A DNA stretch of 15,230 bases, from contig JADGJG010000630.1 in the NCBI GenBank assembly GCA_027596195.1, positions 1-15,230 of the forward strand. The letters run 5' to 3'. The translations under genes and the position numbers were made by a program. The notes beneath the pieces were generated by a model, which worked only from the letters and a program-made list of their open reading frames with translations, had not been told where the DNA came from and ran no database searches. Positions 7,889-15,230 of this stretch are shown here, piece by piece. The first letter of the stretch is position 1; each line of letters starts with the position of its first letter. The stretch is from Podochytrium sp. JEL0797. Its lineage: Eukaryota; Chytridiomycota; Chytridiomycetes; Chytridiales; Chytriomycetaceae.

Positions 7889-9382
7889 ATGGGCATCTTC
7901 GATACCCTCAACCAAGCCCGCACGCAAGTCTACGTCATCTCCTTCGTGTGCTTCCTGTGCCCGGGAATGTTCAACGCCCTGAACTCCCTCCCCACGGCGG
8001 GACCCTCGGCCCAAACCGTCAAGGACCAGCAGAACGCCGCCCTCTACTTCTGCTTCGCCATCATGGGTCTCCTGGCCGGTGGACTCAACAACCTTGTCGG
8101 TCCCAGAATCCTCGCCGCTATCGGAGGAACCGGTTATGCCATCTACGCCGGTGCACAGTACAACATCTTCAAGAGGACCAACAACGGAGACCCCGCCATC
8201 GAGATCCCGTCATCCGCCAACGCATTCTCCATCTTCTCCGGTGCCTACGTGGGTATCTGCGCGGGAATGCTGTGGGCTGCTCAAGGCCAGATCTGCCTGA
8301 CGTACCCCACTGAGGCCCAGAAGGGAACCTTTTTTGCCACTTTCTGGGTCATTTTCAACTTGGGTGCCGTTCTCGGAAACACCATCGGTACCATCCTTGC
8401 CTGGCCCGCTGGTGCCGCTGGATACGCTATGAACGATGCCATGTACTTGGTGTTTATCGTGCTCATGTGCTGCGGCTCCGTTGTTGCCATGCTCATCCAG
8501 CCCCCCGGCACGATCATTCGTGAGGACCAGACTCAAGTCGAGACTCCACCTACCAACGTTCTCCGTGAATTTATCGAGATTCTCAAGCTCTTCACCAACC
8601 CTGCCATGCTCACCATTGTAAGTTAATTTTCTGCTGTTCTTCAACCCCCCCCCCCCTTTCTGCCATTCCAACATACTAACGCTTACTCCAATCACCTCCA
8701 GCTCATCCCCTGCATGGCCTCTAATTGGTTCTACACCTACCAATTCGGAGCTTTCGGAAACTCCTTCTCGGGACGCACGAACGGTCTCAAGGCCATCTTC
8801 TACTGGGCCTCCCAATCTGCCGGTGCCTGGGTCCTCGGCCACATGTTCCTCGACAACACCAAGTACCCACGTATCACCCGTGCCTGGACCGGTTGCGCCA
8901 TCATGGCCGTCTGCACTCTCGTTTTCTTTGGTGGCGGTGCTGCGTTCGAGTACGTTTCCTCCAAAGAAGGTTTCAAGGTCATTGACGCTGGTGAAGAGAC
9001 CGGTCGCTTCATTGGACCGTTGATCTTGTACATGTGCTACGGACTCTACGACGCCTTTTTCCAAACCTTTGTCAACTACCTCATTGGTGCCATCTCCAAC
9101 GACTCTGAAACCCTCTCGCGATACGCTGGATTCTACAAGGGAACTCAATCCGCTGCGGGTGGTCTCTCATGGGCCTTGAACGGATTCGTGTTCACCAAGG
9201 ACAAAGGCAACGCGTTGACGTCCACGGCTCAGTTTTGGGTGATGGTGGTTCCGTGCATTGTTTCGTGCGTTTTCTTTGCAATGTTCACAAAGCTCTTTGT
9301 GAAGGACCACACGGACGAGACGCCGGCGGTGGGGGTGAAGGCGGAGTTGGGAGAGGCAACCGAGTTTGTGGCAGCTAAATAA
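7889..9382 (+). CDS. UNC-93/DUF895-type (MFS-like) membrane protein, complete copy
   Basis: Join 7889..8617 and 8702..9382, giving 469 aa, with an 84-nt phase-0 intron (gtaagt donor, CATACTAACG branch-like motif, ctccag acceptor). The start is ATG 7889 in CAACATGG context; the same frame is open upstream, but that lies in promoter-like sequence. About 11-12 hydrophobic segments fit a 12-helix major-facilitator-like fold, including about 14-31, 50-70, 110-137, 144-172, 182-204, 303-322, 346-374 and 416-443. The YFCFAIMGLLAGGLNNLVGP region and GTQSAAGGLSWALNG late motif match the fungal UNC-93-like/DUF895 family. Animal UNC-93 is an ion-channel regulatory protein; the fungal members have no settled substrate. 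C-ending codons dominate, suggesting strong expression. The last ~25 residues are a hydrophilic tail. The start codon exists only in this copy of the duplication. Confidence 0.88.
8618..8701 (+). other. Intron of the complete UNC-93-like gene
   Basis: 84 nt, gtaagt to ctccag. It contains a C run at about 8646-8657 and an ACTAACGC branch-like motif. The duplicate intron at 10740-10819 is four bases shorter, which accounts for the length difference between the tandem copies. Confidence 0.9.
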
Positions 9383-9428
9383 GTCGATGATCGGGGGACT
9401 GTTAATTATTTCGCATTCTTTGTATTTG

Positions 9429-9434
9429 AATAAA
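9429..9434 (+). terminator. AATAAA polyadenylation signal of the UNC-93-like gene
   Basis: AATAAA lies 46 bases after the TAA stop, in TTTGAATAAAACG. The same hexamer is kept in the second copy at 11547-11552. The next start codon follows about 100 bases later. Confidence 0.6.
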
Positions 9435-9509
9435 ACGTTTTTGGAAATGTACAAAAATTCGTTCTTCCTTGCTCGGGCAGATCCCTCTTAATTTCTTTGT
9501 CGCCTGCAA

Positions 9510-9526
9510 AGATTTACCGTAAATCT
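9510..9526. promoter_or_regulatory. 17-bp palindrome just upstream of the membrane-protein start (left copy)
   Basis: AGATTTAC-C-GTAAATCT is a perfect inverted repeat with 8-base arms around one C, ending nine bases before ATG 9535. It recurs at 11628-11644. It could be a dimeric protein-binding site or a small 5' UTR hairpin. Confidence 0.55.
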
Positions 9527-9534
9527 CGAAAGAA

Positions 9535-10104
9535 ATGAACGCGATCCAACAGACACTCATCTTTGGCACATGCTACGGAATCATTACCCAAATGGCTTTC
9601 GCCGGCCTCTTTTCTATCCTCTTTATGAATTGGAAACGCCTCGAGCCAGTCCATTTTGTCATGTTGTCGTGCAACTTTTTTTGCATCTGTTATCAACTGT
9701 TGAACGTATCCGCATCCTTGTCTGCGGTGGGCCCCCGGATATGCGCGTTTTTGGAGGTGTCCGACAACCTCACGTTTCATTTGTTTGCAATCTCGTTTGA
9801 CGGGTTTTTGCTGTACAAAACTTTCATCGTGAGTGGGAAAGACACAAGAATCTGGACCTTGTCCATTTTTCTTTTGGCCCATCGATTCGCGTGGACATTT
9901 TATGACTTGATTGAGTCCGGTGGAGTCTGGGATCCCGTTCAACTCGCGTGCAACTGTAAGAAATTTCTCGACTTAATTCTTCACACCGCCAATGCTAAAA
10001 TCAACCACGACCCTCCCGTATTAGTCAATCAATTCCCACTTACAGGACTGTCTACGTCATCTCCTTCGTGTGCTTCCTGTGCCCGGGAATGTTCAACGCC
10101 CTGA
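9535..10104 (+). pseudogene. 3'-truncated copy of the polytopic membrane protein (left copy)
   Basis: ATG 9535 opens the same protein as the complete gene at 11653. By eye it differs at about six residues in the shared part (F22S, R68Q, and I-E versus C-K and Q versus E near residues 125-136). Four predicted helices and the CN segment before the intron-like stretch are kept. At base 10050 the sequence switches to UNC-93 DNA in a different frame, so the ORF ends 18 codons later in an unrelated STSSPSCASCARECSTP tail. The last helices (YNLADI..., VIIVATNSS..., FWVGQGW...) are lost. Splicing the intron-like stretch at either acceptor does not restore a frame into UNC-93. It is likely non-functional as drawn, or an allele broken by misassembly. 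Confidence 0.8.
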
Positions 10105-11500
10105 ACTCCCTTCCCACGGCGGGACCCTCGGCCCAAACCGTCAAGGACCAGCAGAACGCCGCCCTCTACTTCTGCTTCGCCATCATGGGTCTCCTGGCCG
10201 GTGGTCTCAACAACCTCGTCGGTCCCAGAATCCTCGCCGCTATCGGAGGAACCGGTTATGCCATCTACGCCGGTGCACAGTACAACATCTTCAAGAGGAC
10301 CAACAACGGAGACCCCGCCATCGAGATCCCGTCATCCGCCAACGCATTCTCCATCTTCTCCGGTGCCTACGTGGGTATCTGCGCGGGAATGCTGTGGGCT
10401 GCTCAAGGCCAGATCTGCCTGACGTACCCCACTGAGGCCCAGAAGGGAACCTTTTTTGCCACTTTCTGGGTCATTTTCAACTTGGGTGCCGTTCTCGGAA
10501 ACACCATCGGTACCATCCTTGCCTGGCCCGCTGGTGCCGCTGGATACGCTATGAACGATGCCATGTACTTGGTGTTTATCGTGCTCATGTGCTGCGGCTC
10601 CGTTGTTGCCATGCTCATCCAGCCCCCCGGCACGATCATTCGTGAGGACCAGACTCAAGTCGAGACTCCACCTACCAACGTTCTCCGTGAATTTATCGAG
10701 ATTCTCAAGCTCTTTACCAACCCTGCCATGCTCACCATTGTAAGTTATTTTCTGCTTTTCTTCAACTTCCCCCCTTTCTGCCATTCCGACATACTAACGC
10801 TTACTCCAATCACTTCCAGCTCATCCCCTGCATGGCCTCTAACTGGTTCTACACTTACCAATTCGGAGCCTTCGGAAACTCCTTCTCGGGACGCACGAAC
10901 GGTCTCAAGGCCATCTTCTACTGGGCCTCCCAATCTGCCGGTGCCTGGGTCCTCGGCCACATGTTCCTCGACAACACCAAGTACCCACGTATCACCCGTG
11001 CCTGGACCGGTTGCGCCATCATGGCCGTCTGCACTCTCGTTTTCTTTGGTGGCGGTGCCGCGTTCGAGTACGTTTCCTCCAAAGAAGGTTTCAAGGTCAT
11101 TGACGCTGGTGAAGAGACCGGTCGCTTCATTGGACCGTTGATCTTGTACATGTGCTACGGACTCTACGACGCCTTTTTCCAAACCTTTGTCAACTACCTC
11201 ATTGGTGCCATCTCCAACGACTCTGAAACCCTCTCGCGATACGCTGGATTCTACAAGGGAACTCAATCCGCTGCGGGTGGTCTCTCGTGGGCCTTGAACG
11301 GATTCGTGTTCACCAAGGACAAGGGCAACGCATTGACTTCCACGGCTCAGTTTTGGGTGATGGTGGTTCCATGCATTGTTTCGTGCGTTTTCTTTGCAAT
11401 GTTCACAAAGCTCTTTGTGAAGGACCACACGGATGAGACTCCGGCGGTGGGGGTGAAGGCGGAGTTGGGAGAGGCGACCGAGTTTGTGGCAGCTAAATAA
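10050..11500 (+). pseudogene. 5'-truncated second copy of the UNC-93-like gene
   Basis: Exons 10050..10739 and 10820..11500 surround an 80-nt intron. The encoded protein is identical to residues 14-469 of the complete copy. All differences I saw in the coding part are synonymous (about 16). The first 13 codons, the ATG and the promoter are absent; the sequence directly upstream is the interior of the truncated membrane-protein gene. The first in-frame ATG is Met27 (10089), which would remove half of helix 1 and give 443 aa. No in-frame fusion with the upstream ORF is possible with the visible splice sites. The intact reading frame and lack of amino-acid changes are unlike an old pseudogene. 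It is best read as very recent breakage, gene conversion or a misjoined allele. Confidence 0.8.
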
Positions 11501-11546
11501 GTCGATGATGGGGGGACTGTTAATTATTTCGCATTCTTTGTATTTG

Positions 11547-11552
11547 AATAAA
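11547..11552 (+). terminator. AATAAA polyadenylation signal of the second UNC-93 copy
   Basis: Same position relative to the stop as in the first copy (46 bases after TAA). Confidence 0.6.
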
Positions 11553-11627
11553 ACGTTTTTGGAAATGTACAAAATTTCGTTCTTCCTTGCTCGGGCAGAT
11601 CCCGTTTAATTTCTTTGTCGCCTGCAA

Positions 11628-11644
11628 AGATTTACCGTAAATCT
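11628..11644. promoter_or_regulatory. 17-bp palindrome upstream of the complete membrane-protein gene
   Basis: Identical to the palindrome at 9510-9526 and at the same distance (nine bases) from the start codon at 11653. One arm (GTAAATCTC) also occurs upstream of the relic gene at 4070. Confidence 0.55.
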
Positions 11645-11652
11645 CGAAAGAA

Positions 11653-12573
11653 ATGAACGCGATCCAACAGACACTCATCTTTGGCACATGCTATGGAATC
11701 ATTACCCAAATGGCTTCCGCCGGCCTCTTTTCTATCCTCTTTATGAATTGGAAACGCCTCGAGCCAGTCCATTTTGTCATGTTGTCGTGCAACTTTTTTT
11801 GCATCTGTTATCAACTGTTGAACGTATCCGCATCCTTGTCTGCGGTGGGCCCCCAGATATGCGCGTTTTTGGAAGTGTCCGACAACCTCACGTTTCATTT
11901 GTTTGCAATCTCGTTTGATGGGTTTTTGCTGTACAAAACTTTCATCGTGAGTGGGAAAGACACAAGAATCTGGACCTTGTCCATTTTTCTTTTGGCCCAT
12001 CGATTCGCGTGGACATTTTATGACTTGTGCAAGTCCGGTGGGGTCTGGGATCCCGTTGAACTCGCGTGCAACTGTAAGAAATTTCTCGACTTAATTCTTC
12101 ACACCGCCAATGCTAAAATCAACCACGACCCTCCCGTATTAGTCAATCAATTCCCACTTACAGGACTCATGTACAACCTCGCCGATATCCTAATCGACTT
12201 GAGCTGCACCCTCGCAAGCACATACTTTTGCTCCAAACAAGGCAACCTTGGCCAAATCATTATTGCCGACAACGTCCTCCGCTCCGTGATTATCGTCGCC
12301 ACAAACTCGTCTCTAATGTACGCAAACTACATGGTGCAAGACCAGTTCACGTTGTCTATCTTTTGGGTGGGACAAGGATGGATGTACGCGTTTTCTCTGA
12401 ACGCGGAATTGTTTTGGAAGGAGGAGAGGGGAAGGAATCATGAGAGGACGCGGGCGAATCCTATGGAGAGTAATGGGGTGGGGAGCACACAAGGAGTGGG
12501 GAGTCATGCGGTGCGGAATGGTACGAGTTCGGTGTCCAGCAAGAGGTCCACGAGAGTCTTGATGAAAGCGTGA
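11653..12573 (+). CDS. Uncharacterised polytopic (about seven-helix) membrane protein, complete copy
   Basis: The open frame of 306 aa starts in GAAAGAAATGAACG. Hydrophobic segments lie at about 7-31, 38-63, 79-98, 106-124, 172-192, 202-222 and 232-252. A basic, Ser/Gly-rich hydrophilic tail from 256 to the end follows, as in a seven-helix protein with a cytosolic C-terminus. An intron-like stretch starts at gtaaga 12074. Using the TAG acceptor at 12141-12142 removes 69 nt in frame, joining CN-F-NQFPLTGLMYNL and giving 283 aa. Using the CAG acceptor at 12162-12163 instead creates a TGA stop. I do not recognise the family. Conserved-looking features are YG..TQM near the start and PLTGLMYNLADILIDL before helix 5. 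The paralogous relic at 4070 shows that it belongs to a small local family. It follows the UNC-93-like gene on the same strand by about 150 bases. Confidence 0.75.
   Translation: MNAIQQTLIFGTCYGIITQMASAGLFSILFMNWKRLEPVHFVMLSCNFFCICYQLLNVSASLSAVGPQICAFLEVSDNLTFHLFAISFDGFLLYKTFIVSGKDTRIWTLSIFLLAHRFAWTFYDLCKSGGVWDPVELACNCKKFLDLILHTANAKINHDPPVLVNQFPLTGLMYNLADILIDLSCTLASTYFCSKQGNLGQIIIADNVLRSVIIVATNSSLMYANYMVQDQFTLSIFWVGQGWMYAFSLNAELFWKEERGRNHERTRANPMESNGVGSTQGVGSHAVRNGTSSVSSKRSTRVLMKA
12074..12142 (+). other. Probable in-frame intron with a competing acceptor
   Basis: It has a gtaaga donor, a GCTAAAATC branch-like motif and an ATTAG acceptor, with a length of 69 nt and no in-frame stop, so retention also preserves the ORF. 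A second acceptor (TTACAG, ending 12163) would make TGA at the junction. The left copy has the same arrangement at 9956-10024. Confidence 0.5.
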
Positions 12574-12673
12574 TTCAAAAAAAGCTTAATTCTCCTTGTT
12601 TTTATCCTCTAAAATAACTATTTTCTTCAAGAGAAATTGATCGGTTGACTCCTCAACAAAAACCAACCCAAAA

Positions 12674-14824
12674 ATGGCCTCGATTGACTCGCACGGCACC
12701 GTCAAACTGCAAACCGTTTTGTCGCTCGTTGTTCTCGTTGTTCTGTTTGTGCCCGTCTGGTTTTACACAACCCAGGTGCATCGCGCAGTGCTGCCCGTCG
12801 AGCAAGTGAGGCATGCGAGAACACAGGATGTGGTCGTTGCACTGCGAGTGGCTATTGAGGCAAAAGATGGCGAAGTCTCCATCTCTTCACGAGAGAGTAT
12901 CCAGAGGGTACTGAACGAGGCAGTGGGTGGGGGGTTGGTGTTTGACATCGTGTCATCCGCGGGAAGTGGTGAGGATGAAATACGAGTTACCTGGCGTGGA
13001 TTCAGTGCAATTAAATACTCTATCATCCCAGACACACCCACCGCCAACGGAATCTACAAAGTACTCCTCAATTGCAATGCAGATTCAAACGCGCTGTTTT
13101 TGTCATCATCAAGAATCCTCACTCTCACCACGCAAACGAAATGCCACGACACAAAACGAATCGAATCCCAACTCGCCGCCGCCCTCGCCGCCCTTTTTTC
13201 ACCCGAGAAATTGGCCCCAAACGCGTCCACAGAGAGACCCCTCAAATTCGCAACCGAATACAAAATGATGCTGTCCCTCCTCAACGCGGACCCCGTATCC
13301 CTCGTTACGAATTGGGACATTGAACCCGCTGTTGAAACGTACCTCAAACCGTTCACTGAAACCGTGCGAAAGCTGTATTCCATCGAAATCGCCGCCCAGG
13401 TTCAATACTTTACAACGCTCGCGATTCAACCCGAGTTTGTGCACAGTGTGGGAGGACATGTGTTATATCCACACCATTTGCCGCATTTTATTAACTCGGC
13501 TGAGTGGAGTTTTGGGGGTGAGGCCGCCGACGCGTTTTTGCTCTTCCCCGTTTCGAAGCGTTTGAATTTGACCCCCTCGCATTTCCACTACAGGATCACC
13601 CGTTTCCACTTCCCCGCCAATCAACTTTGCCGTCTACATCCCCTCCGAATCGCAAAGCCCTCTCTATATCGCTTCCAGAGACGGTACGCATCACGCGAAC
13701 CACCCGTGTTTCGAAATCTCACCCTACCCACCACCCCACTCACCATATAGACTCCCCAGCCCCACTCCTTACCACGAACGCCTTTTCCATCCCCCAATGG
13801 GGCGGAATCGCCATCCTCAACCCGAACCGCACGTCTTCGAGAATCCACACAAACCCGCTGACGAACGTCAAGACGCTCACGCTCTCGGAGGCGGACCTTG
13901 AGGCGCCGTTGAATGTGTTTTTGGAGCAGTTGAGGAGCTTGTTGGGGGTGAAGAGGGTGGAGGTTGGGGAGATGGGGGCCAAGTTGTTGGTGAGTTGAAA
14001 TGACTAGAGCTGATCTGAGCCCGGCGATGCTCTCGAACGGGACCAGAAATACAACCGAAGCTGTGATTAGTGCAGCGGAATTGCATCGCGAGCGAAAAAT
14101 ATGAATCCAACCCTTCAGTGTGGGAACGAAACGATGCACCGCGCAGAGCGAACATGCTAAACGGAACTCCATTTCTCATTTCATTCCCCAGCCAGGATTC
14201 ACCTTCTCGTACGAAGAATCAAGCGCCGGAATCACGAAATGGGAACTCGACCGTCTCACGCGGTACACGACGCTCAAAAACGTGCGGGATGCCGTGTCGA
14301 CCCTCAACTCTCTCGTGACGTTGATTGAATCGATGGAAAATATGGTTGTGTTGGATCATATTCGCGATGAGGTAACCAGGAAACCAATTTTTGGCCACGC
14401 TCTGTCTAACTTTTTCTTTTACCACCCCCCAAGATTGCCCTTTCTCTCGACTCCATCGCTCAAGTCGGTCAATCACTTTCCGCCACTCCAACCGACATCA
14501 CAACCACGCACCAAAACCATCACGACATTGCCCTCGCCGCATCCCGTGTCGCCATCACAGCCGCCGAACGCGCCTTTTTCGACCCCACCATGGTCTCGCT
14601 GTTGTACTTTCCCGATGAACACAAACTGGCTGTGTATCTGCCCTTGTTCCTGCCTGTTGGAGGTATATTCGGGTTTTGTTTTTATTCTCGTCGAATGGGT
14701 TGTTCTAATTATCGTTTTTTCGGTGTTTGAAGTTCCGTTGGTCTCGACAATCGTGCAGGAAATCAAAAAGTATATTCAAAAGAGGAAGGAGGCTGGTGCA
14801 GCCGGGAAACTCAAGACGGAATAA
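12674..14824 (+). CDS. PIGS: GPI transamidase subunit PIG-S / Gpi17
   Basis: Six exons: 12674-13517, 13594-13683, 13751-13989, 14192-14371, 14434-14662 and 14733-14824. The introns are 76, 67, 202, 62 and 70 nt with consistent phases. The product is 557 aa, close to human PIG-S (about 555). There is an N-terminal membrane helix at about 12-31, followed by WFYTTQVHRAVLPVEQV. Family blocks in order are WDIEPAVETYLKPF (about 216-229), LPHFINSAEWSFG (about 269-281), NFAVYIPSESQSPLYI (about 291-306), PQWGGIAILNP (about 326-336), GITKWELDRL and, at the end, FFDPTMVSLLYFPDEHKLAV with the C-terminal helix (about 515-534). PIG-S is a structural subunit of the ER-membrane complex that cleaves the C-terminal signal and attaches GPI anchors to proteins; it is not the catalytic subunit. 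A short Lys/Arg-rich cytosolic tail follows. The join is convincing because every exon carries a family block. Confidence 0.93.
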
Positions 14825-14982
14825 AATAATTTCATCTTTTCCTCTTCCCGGCCTATCCTGTTTTGAATCACACCGTGTAAAAGCCGCGATTGGATTTAGA
14901 ACTCATGTTTCGAACCCCTTCGTGAGCTTTTACCCAACCGGTTTATAATCAATCGAATCAAAAAAGGGTGAATGCTCGTCAT

Positions 14983-15230
14983 ATGACTATGAAGCGCACA
15001 CTGGCGGATTTCCTTGACCCTGCCCCCACTGACCCCGCTGCCCAACCCGCGCCCTTCAACCCGCTCGATGCCGTGGCCACGGCGCGACTCGCTGCGGATG
15101 CGCCGTGTGTGGATCGTACTTCACACGCCGTGTCGTACTGCTCCGCCCAGCACCAGAAGCACGACTGGGCCGCGTTCCACAAGGCCCAGTGCAAAGAGCT
15201 GAAGGCCTTTGGCGCATGGCTGAGAAATGC
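14983..15230 (+). CDS. 5' part of a protein with a degenerate MYND-like zinc finger (runs off the window)
   Basis: ATG 14983 opens a frame with no stop to the window end (82 codons plus two bases). The first ~40 residues are Ala/Pro-rich. Residues 42-70 resemble the second half of a MYND finger: YCSAQHQKHDW, then HKAQCK, keeps the C-x3-[C/H], DW and H-x3-C pattern of MYND (YCSxxCQxxDWxxHxxxC). The fourth Cys is His57 and the usual first CxxC is Cys42-V-D-Arg45, so only part of the metal-binding set is present. MYND domains usually bind Pro-rich partners and occur in SMYD-type methyltransferases and many fungal proteins of unknown role. The rest lies outside the window, so no function can be given. 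ATG 14989 is an alternative start. Third codon positions are strongly G/C, supporting real coding sequence. Confidence 0.65.
   Translation, partial: MTMKRTLADFLDPAPTDPAAQPAPFNPLDAVATARLAADAPCVDRTSHAVSYCSAQHQKHDWAAFHKAQCKELKAFGAWLRN

Larger units (their letters stand above)
7928..10049 (+). repeat. Left copy of a ~2.12-kb direct tandem duplication
   Basis: The sequence from codon 14 of the UNC-93-like gene to four bases past a CAG splice-acceptor-like site in the membrane-protein gene is repeated at 10050-12167. Exon offset is 2122 bases before and 2118 after the UNC-93 intron, the four-base difference lying in that intron. The copies are roughly 98-99% identical by eye. The boundary shows no microhomology: similarity to the unit's end stops at base 10049 and similarity to its start begins at base 10050. 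Confidence 0.95.
10050..12167 (+). repeat. Right copy of the ~2.12-kb direct tandem duplication
   Basis: It mirrors 7928-10049. It carries UNC-93 from codon 14 to its end, the intergenic spacer with poly(A) signal and palindrome, and the membrane-protein gene up to GGACT at 12167. The unique remainder of that gene follows. Confidence 0.95.

Noticed and set aside
8210..9148. Long 312-aa minus-strand ORF (and its duplicate on the right copy)
   Set aside because: It is antisense to UNC-93 coding sequence with strong codon bias, which leaves the complementary frame open. Its composition is low-complexity Gly/Val/Glu.
10068..11141. A 357-aa ORF reading through the UNC-93 intron
   Set aside because: It starts at GTG and continues through a clear intron into a wrong frame of exon 2. 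The spliced form matches the family.
9535..11500. A fusion protein joining the truncated membrane protein to the UNC-93 copy
   Set aside because: Both visible acceptors (10024, 10045) enter the wrong frame for UNC-93, and retention runs into the stop at 10104.
13518..13750. Unspliced C-terminus of the 358-aa ORF at the PIG-S gene
   Set aside because: It translates introns 1 and 2. Splicing at 13518-13593 and 13684-13750 restores the conserved PIG-S blocks.
14890..14935. B-box-like TTCGAA on the minus strand suggesting a tRNA
   Set aside because: Flanking bases cannot form the T-arm or acceptor stem, and no A-box is found at the right distance.

Overview
This window is nuclear DNA from a fungus. 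The genes are closely packed on both strands and are interrupted by short spliceosomal introns (54-84 nt in most cases, GT...AG, often with a CTAAC/CTAAT branch-point-like motif). A White Collar-2-type PAS/GATA gene places it among the fungi. I cannot place it more precisely; a zoosporic or other early-diverging lineage is possible but is a guess. Exon joins were made by hand from frame, phase and splice consensus, not from transcripts.

Layout, left to right: the 3' end of a CaMKK/Snf1-activating-type protein kinase (1-440, +); a GNAT-like acetyltransferase (938-1810, +); an unrecognised acidic protein with two SIM-like motifs (1927-2924, +); about 1.6 kb without a confident gene apart from a decayed 5' fragment of a membrane-protein gene (3840-4070, -); a five-exon WC-2-like light-signalling regulator (4586-6499, -); a 1.4 kb divergent intergenic region with one weak SAP18-like fragment; a complete UNC-93/DUF895-type membrane protein (7889-9382, +); a truncated polytopic membrane protein (9535-10104, +); a second UNC-93 copy without its first exon start (10050-11500, +); a complete copy of the polytopic membrane protein (11653-12573, +); a six-exon PIG-S/Gpi17 GPI-transamidase subunit (12674-14824, +); and the 5' end of a MYND-like zinc-finger gene cut by the window edge (14983-15230, +).

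The most striking structure is a direct tandem duplication of about 2.12 kb (7928-10049 and 10050-12167). Its junction lies inside two genes, so the left copy of the polytopic membrane protein has lost its 3' half and the right copy of UNC-93 has lost its start. The UNC-93 copies differ by about 16 synonymous substitutions and no amino-acid change. That pattern fits two intact alleles placed in tandem by an assembler at least as well as a real duplication.

No operon-like functional module is evident. The genes have unrelated housekeeping or signalling roles (AMPK-pathway kinase, light sensing, GPI anchoring). The membrane-protein family next to UNC-93 is the part I recognise least: it has two copies plus a relic in this window, and the full copies carry a 17-bp palindrome just upstream of the start codon.
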